Assembly: GCA_001773135.1 (NCBI GenBank)
Contig: MEVX01000015.1
Location: 64,179-98,365 of the forward strand
DNA from: a candidate division WWE3 bacterium RIFOXYB1_FULL_43_24
GTDB lineage: Bacteria; Patescibacteriota; WWE3; UBA101185; UBA10185
DNA length: 34,187 nt
Direction: 5' to 3'
Position numbers and translations under genes: made by a program. The notes under the pieces were generated by a model. It made no database searches, had not been told where the DNA came from, and saw nothing but the letters and a program-made list of their open reading frames with translations. Position 1 is the first letter of the stretch; each line of letters starts with the position of its first letter. Shown here in pieces: positions 24,736-32,145 of the stretch.

Positions 24736-26856
24736 ATGGGATTAAATCTTTTTACAATAGGTGCAAATAAACCACAACCCAAGAAACAGCAACAGGGTAA
24801 ACAAGGAGAAAAAACTCCGGCACAGGTATTAGCCGAAGGAATGTTAAATGTTAGAGATATCATTGCACCCTCTGCAATCGAGGTAGATTTTACTTACCTA
24901 CGCATAGGTAATATGTATTTCAGAACCATATTCGTTTCAGGATACCCGAGATTTGTCGGAGCGAACTGGCTGTCTCCGATAATCAACTTCGAGCACACGT
25001 TGGATGTTTCGATGTTTTATTACCCCGTTAAGTCCAAGGTTATTTTGGACGATCTGAGAAGGAAGATTACAGAACTCGAAGCTACTACAATGACCAATGT
25101 AGAGAAGGGTAAGATAATCGACCCTGTTGTTTCGGCGGCACTTGAAGATGCAAAGACTCTTCAGGAACAGCTTGTTAAGGGCGTGGAGAAATATTTTCAA
25201 TTTTCTTTCTACATCACCATATCGGCCGAAACGCCCGAGGAACTTGAATCGATAACTTCAAAACTGGAAAGTACTTTAGGCGCCCTGCTCCTTATTTCAA
25301 AAGTTGCTTCACTCCAAATGGAAGATGCTTTCCAATCGTCAATTCCAACCGGATTAGACAAGTTGTTGATTACGAGGAATATGGATACAACCAGCCTTGC
25401 CACCACTTTCCCTTTCACTTCTTCGGATTTAACTATGGAAGAAGGAATCATGTACGGTATCAACAGGCACAACGGTTCGTTGGTAATCTTCGACCGTTTC
25501 TCACTTGAAAATGCCAACTCGGTTGTCTTTGCTAAATCAGGTTCAGGTAAATCTTATTTCGTAAAGCTGGAAGCGTTGAGATTACTTGTGTTCGGTTCTG
25601 AAGTTATGATCATCGATCCTGAAGAGGAATACAGAACACTGTGCGAAGCCGTCGGCGGAAATTACATCGATTTCTCGGCAAACTCCTCTCACAAAATAAA
25701 TCCGTTTGACCTTTCAGGAGTTGCAGTTGAAGGCGAAAATGAACTTGGTCAAAAACTAATCGGTCTAATCACGCTACTTAAACTAATGCTCGGCGGACTA
25801 ACCGCTTCGGAAGAAGCCATTCTGGACAGGGCTTTAATAGAAACTTACAGGATAAAAGGTATTACGACCGACCCCGATACTCAGTCGGGTATTGAACCCC
25901 CTGTTATGGAAGATCTCTATAAAGTCTTGATGGGAGCTTCCGAACCCGAAGCTAAGGGGATGGCCGAAAGACTTGAAAGATTTATTAAAGGGTCAATGAC
26001 GGGTATTTTCGATTCCCAGTCAAACATAAATCTTGATAGTAAAATGACAGTATTTTCTACTAAAAATCTTGAAGAGGCTCTAAGACCAATTGCCTTTTAT
26101 CTAATTCTTGATTTCGTCTGGACGAGAATAAGACGCGATCTCAAGAAAAGAATCCTGATAGTGGAGGAGGCTTGGTATTTATTACAAAACGAAGATAGCG
26201 CAAGATTTATCTACAGTATTGCGAAAAGAGCCAGAAAATATTATTTGGGACTCACGACAATTTCTCAGGATGTCGACGACTTTTTATCTTCGGAATACGG
26301 AAAAGCAATTGTTACAAACTCATCTATTCAAATTCTTTTGAAACAACACCCCGCCGGTATTGATAAAGTTGCGGAAACATTTTATTTGTCGGAAGGCGAG
26401 AAGAGATTGTTACTTGCGGCTGCAGTTGGAGAAGGTTTGTTTTTTGCCGGTGCCAACCACGTTGCAATAAAAGTTATGGCTTCTGAGGCGGAACATAAAC
26501 TTATTACTACAAATCCGGAGGAACTCCTGAAGCTGAGGGAGCAGGGTTTGATAAAGGCACCGGGTTCTAATAGTCCGAGCACGACACCGCCGGTACCTCC
26601 CATTCAGAAACCTTACGAGCAGGTTGGGCAACCCGCCGGACAAGATACTTCTACTATTACGGACACTGAGACTTCAATACAAAACCAGGGTGAAAATAAG
26701 CCCGAGGAAAACAGGGTAGAACAATCTGTACCGCCAAAAGAGCCCTCCTCGGAAGATATATTGAGATCTGTGGAGTCCTTATCAAAAGATCAGGGAACGA
26801 TAAATCTCGGAAACACCCCGCCACAGTCGGGTCCTACTCCCCCAGTCGAACTATAG
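24736..26856 (+). CDS. VirB4/TraE-type secretion ATPase
   Basis: A 706-residue ATPase that would power assembly or substrate transfer in a type IV secretion or pilus-like machine. The N-terminal half resembles the CagE/TrbE/VirB domain; the HerA/FtsK-like motor has Walker A AKSGSGKS (266-273), the IIDPEEEYRTL element, and Walker B ILIVEEAWYLL (with Glu477-Glu478), followed by RARKYYLGLTTISQD and the QI-type sensor SSIQILLKQHP. A Pro/Ser/Glu/Gln-rich tail of about 100 residues is probably disordered. No coupling protein (VirD4), relaxase or VirB6 gene is in the window, so a DNA-transfer role is not shown. The TAG stop lies within a CTATAGTC repeat. Confidence 0.9.
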   Translation: MGLNLFTIGANKPQPKKQQQGKQGEKTPAQVLAEGMLNVRDIIAPSAIEVDFTYLRIGNMYFRTIFVSGYPRFVGANWLSPIINFEHTLDVSMFYYPVKSKVILDDLRRKITELEATTMTNVEKGKIIDPVVSAALEDAKTLQEQLVKGVEKYFQFSFYITISAETPEELESITSKLESTLGALLLISKVASLQMEDAFQSSIPTGLDKLLITRNMDTTSLATTFPFTSSDLTMEEGIMYGINRHNGSLVIFDRFSLENANSVVFAKSGSGKSYFVKLEALRLLVFGSEVMIIDPEEEYRTLCEAVGGNYIDFSANSSHKINPFDLSGVAVEGENELGQKLIGLITLLKLMLGGLTASEEAILDRALIETYRIKGITTDPDTQSGIEPPVMEDLYKVLMGASEPEAKGMAERLERFIKGSMTGIFDSQSNINLDSKMTVFSTKNLEEALRPIAFYLILDFVWTRIRRDLKKRILIVEEAWYLLQNEDSARFIYSIAKRARKYYLGLTTISQDVDDFLSSEYGKAIVTNSSIQILLKQHPAGIDKVAETFYLSEGEKRLLLAAAVGEGLFFAGANHVAIKVMASEAEHKLITTNPEELLKLREQGLIKAPGSNSPSTTPPVPPIQKPYEQVGQPAGQDTSTITDTETSIQNQGENKPEENRVEQSVPPKEPSSEDILRSVESLSKDQGTINLGNTPPQSGPTPPVEL

Positions 26857-26931
26857 TCCATACCCTATAGTCTGACTATTTTGTAGTTTTGGGCTATAAC
26901 TGCCCCATCGAAAATTCAAGAACAACTGCCC
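26851..26931. repeat. short repeats and palindrome after the VirB4 gene
   Basis: CTATAGTC occurs at 26851-26858 and 26865-26872; the second copy opens a perfect palindrome ATAGTC-T-GACTAT (26867-26879). AACTGCCC occurs at 26898-26905 and 26924-26931, 26 bp apart, and again just before the SDR-DUF4012 start (19232-19239). The loop of the palindrome is too small for a hairpin, so a DNA-binding site is more likely than a terminator. Confidence 0.4.
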
Positions 26932-26980
26932 AAATTAGGTAGTAATACCTTCATTCTAATATCCAGATTTCGGAGGAAAA

Positions 26981-27328
26981 ATGAATAAGAAATGGTTTTC
27001 ACGTGCTATTCTGGCTTTCAATCTGGCCGTTCTTATTTACTCTGTATTAACGACATCTCAGCTAGTGTACAACCGGGAATATGCGACACAGAAAACTGCG
27101 TACTTTGTTATGCAGGCTATGGGTTGGGAGATAAAGGTCTGTAATTATCGTGAATACAGTCCTGATTGGAAGGTCATTTTTGGTTCCGATCCAGAACGCT
27201 ACCTGTTTGCCGAGGATATATTCAAAGCAACAGAAAAGGCCTGGGAAAATGACGGGAAATATCTGGTGGACAAGACAGACGATAACCATATCAGCATCTG
27301 TCCGATTAACTCCGGTTTGTCGTACTAA
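26981..27328 (+). CDS. hypothetical small membrane protein
   Basis: Not recognised. The 115-residue product has an N-terminal membrane segment (about residues 8-28) and a charged, aromatic-rich outer domain with two cysteines (CNYREYSPDW and ISICPIN) that could form a disulfide. A strong Shine-Dalgarno site (GGAGG, 26972-26976) sits 4-5 nt before the ATG, which supports a real, translated gene. It stands alone: 124 bp after the VirB4 gene, with repeats upstream and a large hairpin terminator downstream. Confidence 0.65.
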   Translation: MNKKWFSRAILAFNLAVLIYSVLTTSQLVYNREYATQKTAYFVMQAMGWEIKVCNYREYSPDWKVIFGSDPERYLFAEDIFKATEKAWENDGKYLVDKTDDNHISICPINSGLSY

Positions 27329-27335
27329 ACTAAAA

Positions 27336-27393
27336 CCGCCTCTGGGGAATGTGAACAAGCAATTTTCACAAATCCCCAAGGCGGCTCTTTTTT
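27336..27393 (+). terminator. long composite hairpin terminator
   Basis: Three stacked stems, CCGCC/GGCGG, GGGGA/TCCCC and GTGAA/TTCAC, separated by small bulges, close a loop and end in CTC plus six T. It terminates the small membrane-protein gene. Read on the minus strand the stem is followed by GGTTTTAGTTTA, so it may also stop the convergent dnaN operon. Confidence 0.8.
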
Positions 27394-27444
27394 AATCATA
27401 AAACTTATTACTGAAATCGAATAAAAATTGTGTGGAAACCCGTC

Positions 27445-28557
27445 TTACAACTGAATCGGCATTATTATATGCAAAAAATCTTCGGTAACGTCGGTTTTGA
27501 AAATACACGCGGTACTATTTGAACTTGCTTCCATGTTTATCTTCTCGCCTTTTACGTTATTCAAAAAATCGAGAAGATACTTTGAACTAAAAGCTATCTC
27601 CAACATTTCCCCCTCTGTTTCAGCAGGAATCTCACTCTCATGAGTTCCGGTCTCGTTGTTCAAAGAAGAAATTTTTATTAATCCTTCCGGGTCTACGCGT
27701 AACTTAATAGTGTTGTTAGTTCCCTCTTTTACAAATACCGTAGTTAATCTAACAGCTTCTAAAAATTCACCTGCGTTAAAAACTGCTTTTACGGGGGCGA
27801 CCGTGGGTATTATTTTTTTATAATCCGGGTATTGTCCGTCGATAATTCTTGTTGCTATAGTTGTGTCTTCGGAAGAGAAGAGCGCAAGATTTTCATTCTC
27901 ACTAAGTATCATTTTCAGAGGCGATGCAGATGATGCGAATACTTTACTTACTTCTGCCAGTGTTTTCGCCGGAATAAGCGCAGTAAATTGTTTCGCGTCC
28001 GATTTGTCTATGGAGATTGATTTTTCGGAAAGTCTGAAACCATCGGTGGCCGCAAAATTCATTACACCTTTGTCGTATGTAACGTACACACCTGTGAAAA
28101 TGGGCCTACTCTCGTCCATAGAGGAAGCGAACGTGACCATAGACACTGCCTGGGCGAAAATCGTTGGGTCAAGCTCTAAAGAAGTTTCGTTTTTTGAAAC
28201 ACCGGGAAGCTCAGGATAATCTTTAGCATCGGTTCCGTTTAACTTGGATTTTGTATTGTCGGATTTCAAGTGAAGAATATCGTTATCCATTTTTATTTCA
28301 ATAGTTGAGGGGTGAAGATTGGCAACCAGCTCCTTTAAAATTTTTGCAGGAACCGTGATGGCGCCCTCTTTATCAATAGAGGCGTTGACATAGGTAGTGA
28401 TTGCTGTTTCAAGATTGGTGGCGGCCAGTTTAATACGTCCGTTTTCGGTAGAAATCAATACATTAGATAGAATGGGAAGAGAACCTTTAGCAGGGACAGC
28501 CCTGGTTATTATCTGAAGGCCTTTATTTAAATTTTCCTGTAGGCAAGAGAATTTCAT
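27445..28557 (-). CDS. dnaN: DNA polymerase III sliding clamp
   Basis: The beta clamp that tethers the replicase to DNA. The 370-residue length gives the standard three clamp domains; recognisable elements are MKFSCLQENLNKGLQIITRAV, LPILSNVLI at the N-terminus, RPIFTGVYV and ATDGFRLSEK in the middle, DGQYPDYKKIIP, and the C-terminal peptide-binding-pocket end FLHIIMPIQL. It is the last gene of the rpmH operon, 24 nt after khpB. This is unusual: dnaN generally follows dnaA. A TATTAA 7 nt before the ATG may add a gene-specific start. Confidence 0.97.
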   Translation of the reverse strand: MKFSCLQENLNKGLQIITRAVPAKGSLPILSNVLISTENGRIKLAATNLETAITTYVNASIDKEGAITVPAKILKELVANLHPSTIEIKMDNDILHLKSDNTKSKLNGTDAKDYPELPGVSKNETSLELDPTIFAQAVSMVTFASSMDESRPIFTGVYVTYDKGVMNFAATDGFRLSEKSISIDKSDAKQFTALIPAKTLAEVSKVFASSASPLKMILSENENLALFSSEDTTIATRIIDGQYPDYKKIIPTVAPVKAVFNAGEFLEAVRLTTVFVKEGTNNTIKLRVDPEGLIKISSLNNETGTHESEIPAETEGEMLEIAFSSKYLLDFLNNVKGEKINMEASSNSTACIFKTDVTEDFLHIIMPIQL

Positions 28558-28581
28558 TTTATTTTTTAATAAAAACTGACC

Positions 28582-29034
28582 TCATTTTTTGGGCTTTAAT
28601 GTAACTCTTCGGTCACGTCCTTCTCCGGAGCTTTCTGAGATGACATCGTCGTATTCGGCAACAAACATGTGGATCTGTCTTCTTTCCCATGGATCCATAG
28701 GAGGAAGCTCGACGTCTTTTTGAAAAAATCGGACCCTATCGATGTAGCTTTTAGCCATGTTCTGGATCTTTTCCGCGCGCTGATCTTTGTATCCGTTTAT
28801 ATCTATCAATACCGTAACTTGTTCTCCTGTTTGTCTTAAAACAGTCAGGTGCAAAATGCTTTGTAGAGCATCCAATGATTGGCCCTGGTGCCCTATTAAA
28901 AAATTCAGGTTATTGCCCTGTATTTTTACTTCAAAAATACCGTCGTCCTTACCGTTAATTTCGTAATTAGGATTTATTTTCATAAACCCGAATATATTAT
29001 CTAAAGTGTTTTTTATTACTTCCACAATGTTCAT
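28582..29034 (-). CDS. khpB: KH-R3H RNA-binding protein KhpB/Jag
   Basis: RNA-binding protein that in Gram-positive bacteria acts with KhpA to control cell-division and elongation genes. The 150 residues comprise a KH domain with the GxxG loop (LIGHQGQSLDALQSI) and an R3H domain (WERRQIHMFV, with the Arg-x-x-x-His signature and GEGRDRRVTLKPK). The N-terminal Jag domain seen in longer homologues is missing. It overlaps yidC by ATGA, the usual yidC-jag pairing. No khpA is in the window. Confidence 0.93.
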   Translation of the reverse strand: MNIVEVIKNTLDNIFGFMKINPNYEINGKDDGIFEVKIQGNNLNFLIGHQGQSLDALQSILHLTVLRQTGEQVTVLIDINGYKDQRAEKIQNMAKSYIDRVRFFQKDVELPPMDPWERRQIHMFVAEYDDVISESSGEGRDRRVTLKPKK

Positions 29035-29819
29035 TTTTTTGCTCCTTTAGCTAACGATAATTTCTTAACCCAGGGCTCCAGGCCGCCCCACCCACTGGTG
29101 AAGTACGTCTGGGCAATTTGAAATAGGGTCGAAACAACTATGTATATCATAACACCTGAGGGCAAGGTCAGACCGAAAACAAAAAACATGAGCGGCATGA
29201 CATATAGGTTTTGTTTTTGCATGGACTGCAGCATGTCGTCGGTTTTATCCGGAGTTTTCTTAACGAGCTTATCGTTTATTTTGGAGAAAGGCATCATCAT
29301 TTTAGTTGCTAAAAACTGGAAGACTACTGCTAGTATGGTGATAATAAATAATGGATCGGGTTTTGATAGGTCGAGGTAAAGGAATTTGGTGTTTATCGTC
29401 TCATCCTGACTAAATTGAAATTGCTGAAAATATATATTTTTGTTTAAGTCGTTTATGCTTGTTCCATCGGTCATTGTTATAACTGATCTGTAAACAGCTA
29501 TCATGAAAACCAGTGTCACTATTGTGGTCAGACACCCCGACGCCGGGTTGATCCCGTGCTTTTTCATAAGTTCCATTTGCATCGCCGCCATCTTTTTCTT
29601 ATCGTGTTTATATTTTTCTTTTATTTTCTGAATTTCCGGTTGTATATCACGCTGTTTCTGGCTCATCTTAATAGAAGGAAGGGTCACAGGTATCATAATG
29701 GCCTTTATTATCAGGGTGAAAAGAATTATTGCTACACCAAGATTTCCCACAAAAGAGTAGATAATAATTAATATGTTAAATATCGGATTTAAAATTATAT
29801 TTTGCCAGATTTCCGCCAT
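29031..29819 (-). CDS. yidC: membrane protein insertase YidC/Oxa1
   Basis: Inserts proteins into the cytoplasmic membrane, alone or with SecYEG. The 262-residue protein is the short Gram-positive/Oxa1-like type without the large periplasmic domain. It begins with two hydrophobic segments, has the conserved region LFTLIIKAIMIPVTLPSIKMSQKQRDIQPEI, a helical cytoplasmic hairpin (KIKEKYKHDKKKMAAMQMEL), the ASGCLTTIV helix, and a C-terminal TM pair (LPSGVMIYIVVSTLFQIAQ). It follows yidD by 6 nt and overlaps khpB. Confidence 0.95.
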   Translation of the reverse strand: MAEIWQNIILNPIFNILIIIYSFVGNLGVAIILFTLIIKAIMIPVTLPSIKMSQKQRDIQPEIQKIKEKYKHDKKKMAAMQMELMKKHGINPASGCLTTIVTLVFMIAVYRSVITMTDGTSINDLNKNIYFQQFQFSQDETINTKFLYLDLSKPDPLFIITILAVVFQFLATKMMMPFSKINDKLVKKTPDKTDDMLQSMQKQNLYVMPLMFFVFGLTLPSGVMIYIVVSTLFQIAQTYFTSGWGGLEPWVKKLSLAKGAKK

Positions 29820-29825
29820 AATCGT

Positions 29826-30041
29826 TTATTTTACAGGATCGTAACCTCCTTTGGAAAACGGATTACATCTTACCAGCCTTTTTGCTCCCAGGATAGTACC
29901 TTTTAAGGCGCCGTACTTTTCCACGGCTTCGTAGGTGTAATCGGCACAGCTGGGTGTGAATCTGCAGGTACTTATACCAAAATTGCCGGGACTAAGCGTT
30001 TTTTTGTATATTTTTATTAAAATCAGTATCAATTTCTTCAT
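29826..30041 (-). CDS. yidD: membrane protein insertion efficiency factor YidD
   Basis: Small (71-residue) protein that assists YidC-dependent insertion. It has the diagnostic family pattern: an amphipathic N-terminus with [12 protein letters not shown], the cysteine-containing [19 protein letters not shown], and the end [13 protein letters not shown]. Its start overlaps the 3' end of rnpA by 50 bp in another frame, an overlap known in other genomes. Confidence 0.95.
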   Translation of the reverse strand: MKKLILILIKIYKKTLSPGNFGISTCRFTPSCADYTYEAVEKYGALKGTILGAKRLVRCNPFSKGGYDPVK

Positions 30042-30330
30042 ATGTTTTTCCTGCCGAAGAGTGCTTGGGATATATGGAAACCCAGCGGTCCGCGGGTATC
30101 AAAGCCAGGTTTTTCCTTACAGTTTCGCGGAAAAGCCTTTTTATCCTGTTTCTGTCGGTAGCATTCTTACTGAATCTGGTAGAGACAACAAAACCTATTT
30201 TCGGTTGTCCTGTGTAGTTTTCGGGTTTTAGGATGTATAAGATGAAGTTCTCGCCCTCGATTTTTTGACCATATTTCTTGGTTATCTTGAATTCAAAGGG
30301 TGTAGAGAGACGGTTTTCTTTTCTCAACAT
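29992..30330 (-). CDS. rnpA: ribonuclease P protein component
   Basis: Protein subunit of RNase P, which matures tRNA 5' ends together with rnpB RNA (the 3' part of which lies at the window end). The 112-residue protein has the N-terminal [34 protein letters not shown] containing the RNR signature that contacts the RNA, and a short variable tail. It begins 6 nt after rpmH and overlaps yidD by 50 bp. Confidence 0.95.
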   Translation of the reverse strand: MLRKENRLSTPFEFKITKKYGQKIEGENFILYILKPENYTGQPKIGFVVSTRFSKNATDRNRIKRLFRETVRKNLALIPADRWVSIYPKHSSAGKTYEEIDTDFNKNIQKNA

Positions 30331-30336
30331 TTAGGA

Positions 30337-30495
30337 TTACTTGCCGTTATAAGCTACCGCAAGCCTTTTTCGACCTCTAAGTCTTCTTCTTTTCAGGACG
30401 TTGTTACCGTTTTTGGTAGAAGTTCTGTTTCTAAAGCCGTGTTTGCGGACTCTTTTAACTTTTTTTGGCTGCCATGTTCGTTTTGTTTTAGGCAT
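30337..30495 (-). CDS. rpmH: 50S ribosomal protein L34
   Basis: Very basic 52-residue ribosomal protein. The sequence starts [20 protein letters not shown], with the family core HGFRNR and the end [14 protein letters not shown]; it is slightly longer than the usual 44-47 residues. GAGGT lies about 8 nt before the ATG as a Shine-Dalgarno site. It is the first gene of the rpmH-rnpA-yidD-yidC-khpB-dnaN operon and follows a near-consensus promoter. Confidence 0.96.
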   Translation of the reverse strand: MPKTKRTWQPKKVKRVRKHGFRNRTSTKNGNNVLKRRRLRGRKRLAVAYNGK

Positions 30496-30514
30496 AATAA
30501 TTACCTCGAAAGGG

Positions 30515-30543
30515 ATTATACTTGGTCGTTGGCGTTATATCAA
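30515..30543 (-). promoter_or_regulatory. rpmH operon promoter
   Basis: On the minus strand TTGATA (30538-30543) and TATAAT (30515-30520) are separated by exactly 17 bp, a near-consensus sigma-70-type promoter. The start would fall about 10-15 nt before the rpmH ribosome-binding site, so this is a leadered transcript. It is nearly back to back with the tRNA-binding-domain promoter on the plus strand. Confidence 0.8.
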
Positions 30544-30555
30544 GAAGGTATTCTA

Positions 30556-30585
30556 TTGGATAAATAGACCGATTTTTTGTATAGT
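30556..30585 (+). promoter_or_regulatory. promoter of the tRNA-binding-domain gene (leaderless)
   Basis: TTGGAT (30556-30561), an 18-bp spacer and TATAGT (30580-30585) precede the ATG at 30592 by only 6 nt. Transcription from this promoter would begin on or beside the A of the ATG, and there is no Shine-Dalgarno site. This is the best-formed leaderless promoter in the window. Confidence 0.6.
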
Positions 30586-30591
30586 CTACCA

Positions 30592-30942
30592 ATGGACCAG
30601 ATAAAACCCGAGATAACATACGAAGACTTCTCAAAACTTGATATACGCGCGGGAACCGTCCTGTCGGCCGAAAGAGTAGAAGGGTCCGAAAAACTCATCA
30701 AACTCCAGGTAGACTTTGGCACGGAAATCGGCCAAAAACAGATCCTGACAGGGTTACTAAAATGGTACAAGCCTGAAAGCTTTGTGGGGCTACAAACAAC
30801 CTTTATCCTAAATCTTCCTCCCCGAAAAATGATGGGTCTGATGTCGGAAGGAATGATTCTTGCTCTGGGGTTGTCCGACGAAGAAAAACCGGCCCTTCTA
30901 AAACCCAAAAGAAAAGTTAAAAACGGAGAAGGCGTACGTTAA
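30592..30942 (+). CDS. stand-alone tRNA-binding (MetRS C-terminal/Trbp111-like) protein
   Basis: A 116-residue OB-fold protein of the EMAP-II/Trbp111 type, the domain that ends many methionyl-tRNA synthetases and binds the tRNA elbow. Landmarks are YEDFSKLDIRAGTVLSAERVEGSEKLIKLQVDFG (two abutting motifs), KQILTGL, and the core LPPRKMMGLMSEGMILA. It is either a MetRS beta subunit supplied in trans or a Trbp111/CsaA-like tRNA chaperone. I use ATG 30592 rather than the in-frame TTG at 30577 because the -10 box sits between them. miaB starts right after its stop, so the unit concerns tRNA function. Confidence 0.88.
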   Translation: MDQIKPEITYEDFSKLDIRAGTVLSAERVEGSEKLIKLQVDFGTEIGQKQILTGLLKWYKPESFVGLQTTFILNLPPRKMMGLMSEGMILALGLSDEEKPALLKPKRKVKNGEGVR

Positions 30943-32145
30943 GTGAAGCCCAAAACATATTACATAAAAACATTCGGATGTTACTCTAATACGGCCGATT
31001 CAGGCACAATGTCCGGAATGTTGGAAGTGCTAGGTTATGAACTTCTCCAAGTTCCCGAATTTAAGACCGAAAAAGAAACTCTGCAATTTGTTATGAAGGA
31101 CGCCGACCTTTTAATCGTAAACTCCTGTTCTGTCCGCCAGAAAAGCGAAGACAAGGTTTACGGCATAGGTAAGGTGGTAAAGGAAATAAAAGACCTCGCC
31201 GGCCACAAGCCATTTATCATCCTGGCCGGATGTATCGTGGGGAGTGTTACGGGAGAAAGACAGAGATACGATTTCGCCACACTGAAAAAGAAAACTCCCT
31301 GGGCGGATTTGTACATGAATCCTTCTCAAATACACGAACTGCCTTTACTACTTAAAAAAGAAGGATTATTAAGCGAGTGGGCGGCCGGAAATAAAGTAAT
31401 AGAAGGCGCGCAGGACACAGCCACGCACGCTTTTATTAACATTTCGCAGGGCTGTGACAACTTTTGTGCATTTTGTGTAGTTCCCTACGCGCGGGGAAGG
31501 GAAGTATCCCGCAGCAAAGAGGATATTCTCAAGGATATCGGGCGTTTGGTTAAAAAAGGTGTAACGGAAATAACTTTATGTGCCCAGAATGTAAATTCCT
31601 GGGGGTTATCGGTTAAAGAAAAGTTTCAAATTAGAACAGGGAGCAACCAGAAACTGCCTTTTGCCGCGCTATTAAGGGAAATTCATGATATCCCTGAAAT
31701 TAAGAAAATAAGTTTTTTGTCATCGAATCCCTTTGATTTTACAAACGACCTTGTTGATGCGGTGTCTTTGCCCAAAATCGACAATTATATCCACATAGCG
31801 GTACAGTCTGGAAATAACGACGTTCTTCACGGGATGAACCGCCGGCACACTATCGAGGATTTCACCGCCCTAATAAATAAATTAAATAAGGTGAAAAAAA
31901 ATATTGAAATCGGAACTGATCTGATTGTTGGTTTTCCCGGTGAAACCCGCGAACAATTTATGGACACCGTCGAACTGGTTAAAAAATCAAATTTTTCAGT
32001 AGCTTTCATAGCTATGTACTCTTCGCGTAAAGGAACCGTTTCGGAAACGACACTTGCTGACGATGTTCCTTCCATTGAAAAAAAGTATCGACACGATTTT
32101 CTTACCAAGGCATGGAAGGATTCGAAGAAGAAAGAACGTCTATGA
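30943..32145 (+). CDS. miaB: tRNA-2-methylthio-N6-dimethylallyladenosine synthase MiaB (no TRAM domain)
   Basis: Radical-SAM methylthiotransferase that converts i6A37 to ms2i6A37 in tRNAs reading UNN codons. The N-terminal domain holds the auxiliary-cluster cysteines in TFGCYSN (Cys13), NSCSVR and AGCIVG; the radical SAM cluster is CxxxCxxC at Cys171, Cys175 and Cys178 (SQGCDNFCAFCVVPYARG). FPGETREQF follows. The 400-residue protein ends at KKKERL, about 40-60 residues short of canonical MiaB; the C-terminal TRAM RNA-binding domain is missing. The start is GTG, directly after the upstream stop, and the stop overlaps miaA by ATGA. MiaB is preferred over RimO because of the miaA neighbour. Confidence 0.88.
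   Translation: MKPKTYYIKTFGCYSNTADSGTMSGMLEVLGYELLQVPEFKTEKETLQFVMKDADLLIVNSCSVRQKSEDKVYGIGKVVKEIKDLAGHKPFIILAGCIVGSVTGERQRYDFATLKKKTPWADLYMNPSQIHELPLLLKKEGLLSEWAAGNKVIEGAQDTATHAFINISQGCDNFCAFCVVPYARGREVSRSKEDILKDIGRLVKKGVTEITLCAQNVNSWGLSVKEKFQIRTGSNQKLPFAALLREIHDIPEIKKISFLSSNPFDFTNDLVDAVSLPKIDNYIHIAVQSGNNDVLHGMNRRHTIEDFTALINKLNKVKKNIEIGTDLIVGFPGETREQFMDTVELVKKSNFSVAFIAMYSSRKGTVSETTLADDVPSIEKKYRHDFLTKAWKDSKKKERL

Noticed and set aside
24033-26856. VirB4 split by a frameshift into two genes
   Set aside because: The second gene has its own complete N-terminal domain and start, and the first ends cleanly with a stop 1 nt before it.
32112-32141. Upstream ATG for MiaA
   Set aside because: The P-loop normally follows within a few residues of the start; ATG 32142 forms the ATGA overlap with miaB.
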